The position numbers and the translations under genes are program-made. The notes below the pieces were generated by a model. The model was not told the DNA's origin. It did no database searches and saw only the letters and a program-made list of their open reading frames with translations. A stretch of 64,000 bases of DNA, taken from positions 1 to 64,000 of the forward strand of contig JADKCL010000026.1 in assembly GCA_016718825.1 (NCBI GenBank), read 5' to 3'. Within the stretch, counting starts at the first letter, position 1. Every line of letters begins with the position of its first letter. This document shows, piece by piece, positions 37,847 through 45,637 of this stretch. The DNA is from Bacteroidota bacterium (GTDB lineage: Bacteria > Bacteroidota > Bacteroidia > J057 > JADKCL01).

Positions 37847-38316
37847 AATTGCGCCCCAAAATAGGCTGTAGCAAATGACTATCCTGAGGTATATTATTTT
37901 ATTCTTATCTGGAACTTTGCCAGTGATTACATGATTGTCAACTCGACTGAAGTTTTTAAGGAGCGTAGCGGCGCAAAAACGAAGCGGAGAACCGCGATGC
38001 GCATCACGACGGCCTTTGAACTGAATGATGTGAGTAAATCGGGCATGCTCTGTAGCACCCTCTGCAGCAGGTGTTTCTGCGTTTGCCAGATTTCTCTGCG
38101 GCGTGCAATTTTCGCAGCCCTCAAATTGCACACCGGTCTATCATATTGCCCCTTTCGGTCAACATCTTGAGCCCCATGCTAAACCCAACGACGCATTTTT
38201 TTGTGTTTTAGCTTGCCCTGCATATGCCAAACCTTTGTCTGGTTTGAACGATTTGCCGAACAGTATGACATTGCTTCCTTCTTGTAAATGCTAGTGCAAC
38301 ACTTTTTAAGTAACGC
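37847..38316. other. Gene-poor stretch, unexplained
   Basis: About 470 bp between the terminator and the repeat element. Several short ORFs on both strands (37823-38294) have Cys/Arg-rich, low-quality translations and no recognisable domain. The part near 37965-38130 (from GGAGCGTAGCGGCGC onward) has higher GC than its surroundings and could be a degraded gene or a structured RNA. No tRNA or rRNA signature was found. Confidence 0.4.
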
Positions 38317-38429
38317 TACCATTTTGCGGACTCCGGAGGAGTCAAACCTTTATAGAAACAGCGTCCCCCACCAATCCGACTCCAGCGGAGTCACACGTTT
38401 CAGCGGTCCCCCCACAACCTCAAATGGTA
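38317..38429. repeat. Two-unit GACTCC repeat element flanked by inverted repeats
   Basis: Two 49-bp-spaced units begin with the palindromic cores GACTCCGGAGGAGTC (38329-38343) and GACTCCAGCGGAGTC (38378-38392), each followed by related CAAAC/CACAC-GTTT and C-rich sequence. The block is bounded by perfect 8-bp inverted repeats TACCATTT (38317-38324) and AAATGGTA (38422-38429). It looks like an interspersed non-coding element; mobility is not shown. Confidence 0.7.
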
Positions 38430-38573
38430 CAGAGATTTGGAGATTGATACACTAGCCTTTTCATCGGTGGGGCATCTTTCCAAGCAGCACGCTGATTTGT
38501 CAGAGTGCGTAAGTTTTGTTGCTTTTGGTAAATAAGGAAAGCTAGAAATAAAGAGGGTTAATCGAAAATTGTA

Positions 38574-38605
38574 TTTGACATTGGCAAAAATTCCAATTAA
38601 GTTTG
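38574..38605 (+). promoter_or_regulatory. Consensus Bacteroidota promoter of the poly-C lipoprotein gene
   Basis: TTTG at 38574-38577, 20-bp spacer, TAAGTTTG at 38598-38605: exact fit to TTTG-N20-TAnnTTTG. The expected start site leaves a leader of roughly 20-25 nt before ATG 38635. Confidence 0.8.
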
Positions 38606-38634
38606 TTCTAACATTTACCTGATTTAAAATTTAC

Positions 38635-40191
38635 ATGAAACCAAAACTGTCGTTCATTGCACTATTGCTATTTGTTTTTGTCTTTTCTGCATGTGAGAAG
38701 GAGGTCCCCCCCCCCCATTCTGATATGAATGGCAATTCGCCATCTATGTCGGCGGATTATTCCCCAAATCCTGACCAGCGCCTTACCACTGATCGAAGTT
38801 TGCAAATCTTGGCGCTGGGATTTACAGACTTGGTTGCTGATTCACAATTTGTGGATGCTCTTTATCGCACCATGCCTTGCGACGGATGGTTAGGCCTAGA
38901 AGAATTTGGAAGATATTTCAATGCTGCCACAGTCGATCGAAACCTTTACGCCGAAATGAATCTGGCGATCCGAAAGTATTTGAAGGACAATACCAATCGC
39001 GACTATGTGACACCGGCCATCCAGCAATTGAAGATCGATGGGGTGCAATATGTCCCAGACATCACAATTCCCTATTTTGGAGAGACAAATCTCTTAATAC
39101 CACCGATTGTGGCAGCTGGGGTAGATGATGAAAATGATCGCCTCACTGGTTATTTGGTGGCAGGGCGAGACATTGCTTTTTACGCTTCGTCCACGAGTCC
39201 ATTACAAATGTTAACGATTGAATCCGATCTTGTGGGTACCACCTATCAAGCACCAATGTTTGAGGGCGTTTCATCTGTTTTTTCAACTCTTCGCGCTCAA
39301 TCGATTAGCTCAGAGGAGGCCAGAAATAGACCTATGATTGTGATTGCAGTGGGAGATGGACCAGACCCCAATCGAGAAAATGATCCATGCTACCAGTCGA
39401 ATGGAGGTGGCGGCTGGACGGGAGGCACAGGAAGTGGTGGAACTAGTGGGAGCGGGATCGGGTGCACCGTTGGTGCTGATGAGGACTGTGCTTATAAAAC
39501 TGGACCGGTTAATTATCCGATGTGCATTGGTGGATGTGATCCAATTTTCACAAATACAAACCAATGTTTATCTACCGTATCCTTTGAATCAGGTCAATTA
39601 TTTGCACCTCACAATAGCGGTTCCAATACATCCAAAGTCCGGTACATGATCAGCAAAATGAAAAATAATGGACTTAACGAACTGATGGGGGTTGTTGACA
39701 ACCCAGCACCAAATGTCATAGTTTCCAACCTTGGGTTGAACAAATGCCGAATCAAATTAGAAGATAGAAACTCTACAAATACAAGCCTTAATGCTGTAGT
39801 AAATTATACTCAACACACTCTTCTACAAGAAATTTGCCAATGGAGCCCAACTTGGGGAGGCAATTCATTTGTGCTCGCTACAGGGTTTGATATTAATGCA
39901 AATGGAGAAGCCTTTGGAAACGCAACATCAACTTTTTGGATTTACAATCGGTACTGGATTACCATATACGAAGATGATTGGTGGGTCACGAATCCCAAGG
40001 AAATACCTGCTCCTGGCATTACATATTTAACAAATGAAGAATACCACCAAATAAGGGCAACGGCATCAACTGATCTGTATTACAACGGATTCCTGAACCT
40101 TGATCTTGTAGGTTGTACTGCCAATTTTTGTGATCCAATAAGCCTTAATGATGCCTATCCTGGAAATTTTGTTTTAAGGGTGCATGACTAA
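38635..40191 (+). CDS. Hypothetical lipoprotein with in-frame C11 tract
   Basis: 518 residues. Lipobox FSAC in MKPKLSFIALLLFVFVFSAC anchors it to a membrane. Just after the Cys the coding sequence contains eleven consecutive Cs (38706-38716) encoding VPPP. The mature part has a helical region (residues ~50-130), then a Gly/Ser-rich linker (NGGGGWTGGTGSGGTSGSG, ~260-280). The C-terminal half is Cys-containing (CTVGADEDCAYKTG, MCIGGCDPIF, CTANFCDP), probably disulfide-rich and exported. No family is recognised. Codons are AT-richer than in neighbouring genes. A consensus promoter and a terminator make it a single-gene unit. Confidence 0.8.
   Translation: MKPKLSFIALLLFVFVFSACEKEVPPPHSDMNGNSPSMSADYSPNPDQRLTTDRSLQILALGFTDLVADSQFVDALYRTMPCDGWLGLEEFGRYFNAATVDRNLYAEMNLAIRKYLKDNTNRDYVTPAIQQLKIDGVQYVPDITIPYFGETNLLIPPIVAAGVDDENDRLTGYLVAGRDIAFYASSTSPLQMLTIESDLVGTTYQAPMFEGVSSVFSTLRAQSISSEEARNRPMIVIAVGDGPDPNRENDPCYQSNGGGGWTGGTGSGGTSGSGIGCTVGADEDCAYKTGPVNYPMCIGGCDPIFTNTNQCLSTVSFESGQLFAPHNSGSNTSKVRYMISKMKNNGLNELMGVVDNPAPNVIVSNLGLNKCRIKLEDRNSTNTSLNAVVNYTQHTLLQEICQWSPTWGGNSFVLATGFDINANGEAFGNATSTFWIYNRYWITIYEDDWWVTNPKEIPAPGITYLTNEEYHQIRATASTDLYYNGFLNLDLVGCTANFCDPISLNDAYPGNFVLRVHD
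38706..38716 (+). repeat. C11 homopolymer in the lipoprotein coding region
   Basis: Eleven Cs begin in codon 24 and end in codon 28. At this length replication slippage is expected, and any change not divisible by three would truncate the lipoprotein shortly after its anchor. Confidence 0.85.
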
Positions 40192-40205
40192 TTTAGAGAA
40201 AGAGT

Positions 40206-40247
40206 TGAGTCCCCAATTATGAAAATGGGGACTCAGCTTGCATTTTT
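40206..40247 (+). terminator. Intrinsic terminator
   Basis: Perfect 10-bp stem TGAGTCCCCA (40206-40215) / TGGGGACTCA (40226-40235) with a downstream T-run, 15 bp after the lipoprotein stop. Confidence 0.82.
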
Positions 40248-40264
40248 GGATTAACTGGATGTAA

Positions 40265-40858
40265 ATGTTCCGAAAAACAATAATTCTTCAAATATTCACC
40301 ATTGGGTTCCTAATACCCATTTTCTCTAACGCGCAATTAGTCCCCGAAAGCAATCCCAACAAATTCTCCCTGGAGCTCGGTATACTCTCCGCGCCAACAA
40401 GAGAAATATGGGGTAGCCTTTCCGTAGGCCTGAAGTTGCAACGACAATACTTCAGTTTGGCATTACTTGCGCCTGAATTACGAGGTGCATATCACAGATG
40501 GTCTTTAGCCAATGGGTACGAACTTTCCTCGAAAATTGCATTTGGAGTGGGCCATCGGTTTGTCCTATGGGAGAAGAATAGGTGGTCAATGGAAACAAAT
40601 TCTGTTTTTCAAATTCAAAACATCAACATTTACGAAACTGACGTCATTACCCCCGTCTCAATGACAAAAATCGGCAACTATCCGAGACTACAATTGAGTA
40701 CAGGTTTGGGATTAAGGTTCTCCTTCCTCAAACATTTTAATCTATTCTATTCAGTTCGTTATGGGATTGCAAGAGGGAATTTCTTTATTGTATATCCCCA
40801 AGTTAACCACTGGCGTGCCAGTATCTGTTCAGATATCGCATTTGGGATAAGACTATGA
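40265..40858 (+). CDS. Outer-membrane beta-barrel-like protein, first of a pair
   Basis: 197 residues with signal peptide MFRKTIILQIFTIGFLIPIFSNAQ. The mature chain alternates polar and aromatic residues (WGSLSVGLKLQRQYFSLALL, RLQLSTGLGLRFSFLKHFNLF) and ends in IAFGIRL, consistent with a small barrel. No family name can be given. It overlaps the next gene by ATGA (40855-40858), and the two proteins are the same length, suggesting a co-translated pair. AT-rich, like the lipoprotein gene before it. Confidence 0.75.
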   Translation: MFRKTIILQIFTIGFLIPIFSNAQLVPESNPNKFSLELGILSAPTREIWGSLSVGLKLQRQYFSLALLAPELRGAYHRWSLANGYELSSKIAFGVGHRFVLWEKNRWSMETNSVFQIQNINIYETDVITPVSMTKIGNYPRLQLSTGLGLRFSFLKHFNLFYSVRYGIARGNFFIVYPQVNHWRASICSDIAFGIRL

Positions 40859-41448
40859 ACGGAATCCTCGCAACCCTTATTTCGATCCTGATCACAGCAA
40901 ATTTGGCAATGGCGCAAGAAAATCTGGTCGTTCCAACCCGCCCAAAGTTGCTCTTGACCACAGGAATATGGGTTTCCAATTCCAATAATTATTGGATACG
41001 TATGACGACTAGTCTGGAAACCAAGCGAATGTCATTTGGAATTGGCGTACACCGCCTACTGCGTTTTGCACCCTCTTATTCCAATTTGTTGGTTGATACC
41101 GAAATTATCCCTTGGCAATTGGGCTTTGATCTCTGCTACCGGTACTATTTTGCGCTAGAAAAGGCAAAACTGAGACCCTATTTCCTTGCCTCCCTCAGCC
41201 TTTCTGGGGCCAATCAAATGCAGAACCCAAGGTATCATGTGAATCCCAAGCATCTAGGGACTTGGAAATATCTAGAACCGACCATAGGCTATGGCCTCAG
41301 TTGGGAGATTTGGGAATTATTCTCGCTTGGTGCTCAAGTCGGCGGTGGACTCCAAATGTTTCAATACCACCCGAAAGGACAAAAACCTGATCCTGGGTAC
41401 TGGCCTGGAGGCTTCATGGGGTCAATCATGCTGGAAAAGCGCTTTTGA
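40855..41448 (+). CDS. Outer-membrane beta-barrel-like protein, second of a pair
   Basis: 197 residues; signal peptide MNGILATLISILITANLAMAQ. Strand-like segments (WIRMTTSLETKRMSFGIGV, YYFALEKAKLRPYFLASLSL, LSWEIWELFSLGAQVGGGL) and a terminal FMGSIMLEKRF resemble outer-membrane barrels. It shares architecture with the preceding gene, to which it is coupled by a 4-bp overlap. Function unknown. Confidence 0.75.
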   Translation: MNGILATLISILITANLAMAQENLVVPTRPKLLLTTGIWVSNSNNYWIRMTTSLETKRMSFGIGVHRLLRFAPSYSNLLVDTEIIPWQLGFDLCYRYYFALEKAKLRPYFLASLSLSGANQMQNPRYHVNPKHLGTWKYLEPTIGYGLSWEIWELFSLGAQVGGGLQMFQYHPKGQKPDPGYWPGGFMGSIMLEKRF

Positions 41449-41955
41449 GCTTTCTGTACGATATGATTGGCTTGCTCTTTTGCAGGGGAAAAACAACGTT
41501 GTCGCCGAGTATGCCCTGCGAACCATTTCACAACCGATTGGTGTAAGCGAATGCCAGTTCTCCAAAGCTGTGCCAGAGAACTTGAAATCGTAGCTCCCAG
41601 ACATTGAGGATTTGGAGGGCGGGCTGCGGTAGAGTGAGTACTGAATCACGATCCTCGGGTATGGGTGAAGACCAATCAAAAAGTGCAGCCAATGGCTGTT
41701 CTTTTGTATTCAAGTCATTGATAGTCAGGATGTAGATGGTTTGGTTTTGACAAATGTGCAGCACCTGCTGCGCAATTGCGTGTAAAAAAATTGACAATCA
41801 AATAGTTGAGTTTTATTTGCATGAATTGTGCAACCACCGGTTGCACAATTTATACGAAAATCACTGGCATCCAGAGCGATAGCTTGATGGAAAAAAAACT
41901 TGCTATAAGCAGTTGAAAAGACAACCCTATTCGCATGAATCGATAGTCGGGACCA
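41449..41955. other. Intergenic stretch with a hairpin; no convincing gene
   Basis: About 500 bp. Two short ORFs (41291-41593 + and 41528-41797 -) lack start context, family or composition support and may be remnants. A perfect hairpin AATTGTGCAACC (41824-41835) / GGTTGCACAATT (41839-41850) with an ACC loop lies at 41824-41850. It lacks a T-run on the + side, so it may be an operator-like or interspersed palindrome rather than a terminator. Confidence 0.5.
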
Positions 41956-42693
41956 TTACTTGGCACTGCCAAGCGCATCCAGATTGTTTTTGGCAAGTAT
42001 GAACTCCGGGAAAACCTTCAAAGCTGATTCGAAGGAAGTTTTGGCATTTTCCTTTTTGCCTTGCTCCATGTTCATCACGCCGAGAAGGTTCATTCCTGCT
42101 GCAGCCAACGGAACATCCTGTGAGCGCCCATCTTGCAATGAAATCACGATCGTTTTGTCTTTGATGGACTGATCTGTCAACAATTGTTGAACAGACCGTT
42201 CGCATTCGCCAAAACGTTTCATTGCAAATTGGAGTGCCGCAATTTCGTAAAGATGGTAGGGGTTATTGTTCCGGCCGAAGAGCTTTTCATAGTCTTCGAG
42301 GGATTCTTTTGCTCTGCCGAGGCTTTGGTTGGCCACCGCCCTTAGCTCGAGAGCTGCGTCATTTTTGTCATTTTTTGCTAGAATGTCGGTTGTCACGAGC
42401 ACTACTTGGGGCCATGCACCCCTTTGGAAATACAATGCAGCAAGCGTATCCAACAATGCTGTCGAATCCGGATGGATGCTCAGCAGTCCGTAGATCGCGG
42501 TGGAAGCGATCGACATGTCGCCATAGCGAAGTCCATCCGCGTACATCGCCTTGTAGGATTTGTCGAGGATGCTGTTGGTCTGCATTAGGCAGTCGCCTCC
42601 AGCTTCTTTTTTCCCTTTTTGGGCCTGAACGGTAATACCGACCAATAGGAACAGAATGAAAACAGGAGATTTTTTGAGAAAAGCGTATTTCAT
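41956..42693 (-). CDS. Exported TPR protein
   Basis: 245 residues; signal peptide MKYAFLKKSPVFILFLLVGITVQAQ. At least four TPR-like helices pairs are visible (DMSIASTAIYGLLSIHPDS, DAALELRAVANQSLGRAKES, MNLLGVMNMEQGKKENAKTS, FPEFILAKNNLDALG). Likely a periplasmic interaction module; the partner is unknown. Codon use returns to that of the rest of the window, marking the right edge of the AT-rich stretch. Confidence 0.82.
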   Translation of the reverse strand: MKYAFLKKSPVFILFLLVGITVQAQKGKKEAGGDCLMQTNSILDKSYKAMYADGLRYGDMSIASTAIYGLLSIHPDSTALLDTLAALYFQRGAWPQVVLVTTDILAKNDKNDAALELRAVANQSLGRAKESLEDYEKLFGRNNNPYHLYEIAALQFAMKRFGECERSVQQLLTDQSIKDKTIVISLQDGRSQDVPLAAAGMNLLGVMNMEQGKKENAKTSFESALKVFPEFILAKNNLDALGSAK

Positions 42694-42727
42694 GAGGAAA
42701 AATTAGGCAAATGGATTTAAAGGAAAC

Positions 42728-42765
42728 AAAAACCTCCGAAGAAAATGCATTCCGCGGAGGTTTTT
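42728..42765 (-). terminator. Terminator of the T9SS cargo gene
   Basis: AAAAACCTCCG (42728-42738) pairs with CGGAGGTTTTT (42755-42765); the A-run on the left becomes the U-tract on the minus-strand transcript, 17 bp past the stop at 42782. Confidence 0.75.
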
Positions 42766-42781
42766 GATCAAGGCAATGAAA

Positions 42782-44399
42782 TTATTCGATCACAAGCTTA
42801 CGGCGTAAAACTTCTGTACCGAGCTTGACATTGGCAATGTAGGTGCCTTTGGAGAGTTTGGTAAAATCAAACTCCATTTGCAAATAGCCAACAGCCACAT
42901 CGCGATTTTCGCGGTGAACGATTTGCCCGAGCGCATTGTGAACTTCGATCGAGAAGTCGACGTCTTTGGCAAGGCTCATCCAGAGGTTAACATTGCCATT
43001 GGAAGGATTAGGGAAAAATCCGCCGACCATGTAGTCTTGGCCTTTGAGCAAAATGGCTTCCACCGTGTTGGAGATGGATTCACCACCATTGTAGTCCAAT
43101 TGACGGAGGCGATAGAAGTAGCGCTGATTGGCGACAACATTCAAATCTTCGAATTGGTAAGGGGTCGCGCTGCTTGAGTTTCCAGCTCCAGCAACCCAGC
43201 CGATGTTTTCAAAATTGATCGCGTCGGTACTGCGATAGACTTCAAATCCGCTGTTGTTGACTTCCGTGGCCGTTTCCCAATCCAACATGATCGAGCGGTC
43301 CAAAGGACGTGCGGTCAAAGAGAGGTATTCAACCGGGAAAACGCAGGACATTGCTCCAGAGGCCAAAAACAGGCCTGCCAAGGCAAATGAATTTGTATTC
43401 CAAGGTGTCGCATAGGATCCTGGATAGTCAGTGGACTGGGTCCAGCTCAGGAATCCCGGAGGATTCAAGCTCGTGATTGCAGGCACTTGAGGACGAAGAT
43501 CACTCCAAAGCGAAGAATTCCATTCAGCCATCGTCACTTGGTTGATGTCGCAAACGTTGTCAGCGACAAAGTCATGGTAGATTCGAATGTCTTCAGGGCT
43601 GCCGGCAGGAAGTTGGCGCTCCAAGAAAATGGTACCAAGCAGGGTTTACCGTTGCAATCGTAGGGGACTTCAAGTTGGTGCTGAAAGTAGGCAGGTTTAC
43701 AAACTGAACGAGATAGGCGTTTGCAGCAGCGCCATTTGCGGGAGTAATTTCGACAGGCCTGAAACGTGTACTGTTTCCAACAGGGAACAGGTAGGGCACA
43801 CCCGGGAAAAGGGCTCCGTTGGTTTGACGTGCCAAACGGCCCGCCGAACCTGGTGTACTCGTGACATAGCCTTGTGTCATGCTCGACATGTAATTGGGAA
43901 TGATTGCCCCCGTGCGCTGAATCGCACTTGGCAAAGGATTTCCAACGCCAAATTGAAAGACCTGCGTATTCAAAAAGTCATTGGTAAGGTTGAGGATGCC
44001 ATCATTTCCAGAAGGCAGCAATTGCCTGACCTCCTGTGTTGCGCCCCCGGACTTATTGATCGTGAGGTTGTTGAAGCCCGTGTACTGTGTGCCACCGATC
44101 GTTTGGACAGCGCCGGTACCTAAGAATGTCGTAGTGCCGATTGCCGCAGCATCGAAGACGAAGCTCGTGGCACTGGTATTGCTCCAATTCCCGGTAAGCT
44201 GAATATCGCCCGAATTGTGCATTCGACCGACGTTCACCCCTTGGTCATCGTTGATAATGTCACCCTGAACAAAGATCAGTCCGGCTGCCTGCACATAGAC
44301 ATCGGCCCCATCGTTGTAAAATTCATTTTGGGCAACCAACCGGGAGAGCCCCCCGATGGCAAGAAAAGCAAGTAAAAATGTTGTAAACCGCTTCATCAT
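42782..44399 (-). CDS. T9SS-exported surface protein, split by one frameshift
   Basis: Two overlapping pieces (43593-44399 and 42782-43624) make one protein of ~538 residues. The first has signal peptide MMKRFTTFLLAFLAIGGLSRLVAQ and a repetitive beta region common in T9SS cargo (ADVYVQAAGLIFVQGDIIND, TQYTGFNNLTINKSGG). The second has DRSIMLDWETATEVNNSGFEVYRS (fibronectin-III-like) and ends in a T9SS type A domain (GGFFPNPSNGNVNLW to TEVLRRKLVIE). The frames join near 43617-43630 if one base is removed (NPAWYHFLERQLPAGSPED). It lies 18 bp after the S74-type gene, probably in the same transcript. Confidence 0.8.
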
Positions 44400-44417
44400 A
44401 CTATTCCCTCACAAGGA

Positions 44418-45446
44418 CTATTTTTGTGCTTCAAGTTCTTCAATTTTTTGCTGCAGGCGTTGAATTTCAGCCTGCTGCTCCTTGATCGCCTCTACGAGGA
44501 CCGGCACCAAGGAGACATAGTCAACGACTTTCACCGTTTGACGATCCACTGCATTCATATCAGCGATCGTACCTTTTGTTTCGGCTGCATCGCTGACAAT
44601 GTATTTTTCGGCAACCGCTTCCGGAACGATACGCTCGACCTCCTGGGCCACAAACCCAGTGTAGGTGCGCGAATCGTTGCCAGTGAATTTGCCAAACGAC
44701 TCTGTATCATACTGATAGCTCACGCCGCGCAGTTGCAACACTTTGTCAAGCGCGCCGGTCAAGGTGGTTACGTTCTTCTTTGCTCGCGTATCGGAAAGGT
44801 TGTAAAGGCCGTTAACATAACCGATACCTCCGGCAAAATAGCCTGCATAGCCCAACCAAGAACCATTCGTAGGGATGCTACCTCTGATCCCGATCGCATC
44901 GCTGCTGTTGGAGGTTCCCCAGACTGCCCATCCGCTGCCGGTGGCCGGGAGGTGAACCGCATAACTTGCCAAACCAGCTTCGTTTTCCGTCACTGCGCCA
45001 AGCCCATTCACGGTTCCAGCAGCGTAGCCAACCAAAGCACCGCCTTGTTCATTCCCATTTTGGAAATAGGCGATGTACTCTCCTGAACGTGCAGCAGTTA
45101 CGTGCATATGGAACATCGGCGAGGTCGTGCCAATACCCAGATAGCCGTTGTTTTGAATGGTCAGACGCGTATTACTTGTAATCGAGGAGGTTCCAAGTTT
45201 AAACTTGTCAGCATCGCTGTCATCGATTCCCATCGATACCACGGGCATTCCATTGATGCCGAATTGCAAGATCGGATCGCCATTGGAGCCGGCATTGTCA
45301 ATCAATAACCCGTCAGAAGTCGCTTCCGAAACGATATGTAGTTTCGTGAGCGGCTGCGAGGTCCCGATACCCACATTTTGGGATTTTGCACCCAGAAAAG
45401 GGAGCATCAGAGCAATTGCACCAATGATTGAACCAATTCGCTTCAT
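44418..45446 (-). CDS. Exported protein with S74-type (tail-fibre/endosialidase chaperone) domain
   Basis: 342 residues; signal peptide MKRIGSIIGAIALMLPFLGAKSQ. N-terminal NVGIGTSQPLTKLHI and NGYLGIGTTSPMFHMHV are the GIGT repeats common in Bacteroidota. The C-terminal ~110 residues carry the intramolecular chaperone / peptidase S74 signature (LSDTRAKKNVTTLTGALDKVLQLRGVSY, TGFVAQEVERIVPEAV) and end in a trimerising coiled coil (QQAEIQRLQQKIEELEAQK). Expected to self-cleave after trimer folding. Likely a surface fibre, co-expressed with the T9SS cargo gene downstream. Confidence 0.9.
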   Translation of the reverse strand: MKRIGSIIGAIALMLPFLGAKSQNVGIGTSQPLTKLHIVSEATSDGLLIDNAGSNGDPILQFGINGMPVVSMGIDDSDADKFKLGTSSITSNTRLTIQNNGYLGIGTTSPMFHMHVTAARSGEYIAYFQNGNEQGGALVGYAAGTVNGLGAVTENEAGLASYAVHLPATGSGWAVWGTSNSSDAIGIRGSIPTNGSWLGYAGYFAGGIGYVNGLYNLSDTRAKKNVTTLTGALDKVLQLRGVSYQYDTESFGKFTGNDSRTYTGFVAQEVERIVPEAVAEKYIVSDAAETKGTIADMNAVDRQTVKVVDYVSLVPVLVEAIKEQQAEIQRLQQKIEELEAQK

Positions 45447-45551
45447 TCAGCTTACCGACTGCAATAAATGCTTCAAAACAAACGACTGTTAGGAACCGTC
45501 CAATGCCAGTTCATCACAAATCGGGAATAATTTCGGAACAATTTTTTAGCA

Positions 45552-45590
45552 ATGCAAATAAAACGCATCCAAAACGGTCGTTCGGGATGC
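45552..45590 (-). terminator. Possible terminator of the guaA-hemL operon
   Basis: GCATCC (45565-45570) pairs with GGATGC (45585-45590); on the minus strand the hairpin is followed by GTTTTATTTG, about 45 bp past the hemL stop. The stem is short, so confidence is limited. The rest of the 190-bp gap shows nothing else. Confidence 0.4.
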
Positions 45591-45637
45591 ATTAAATTGT
45601 ACACAGTGAAGTGTTGGGAATCAGTTCAATGAAATTC

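Noticed and set aside
37823..38294. Short ORFs on both strands before the repeat element
   Set aside because: Cys- and Arg-rich, overlapping each other, with no recognised domain; kept only as an unexplained region.
41528..41797. 89-aa minus-strand ORF
   Set aside because: No family, weak start context, spacer location; could be a remnant but not supportable as a gene.
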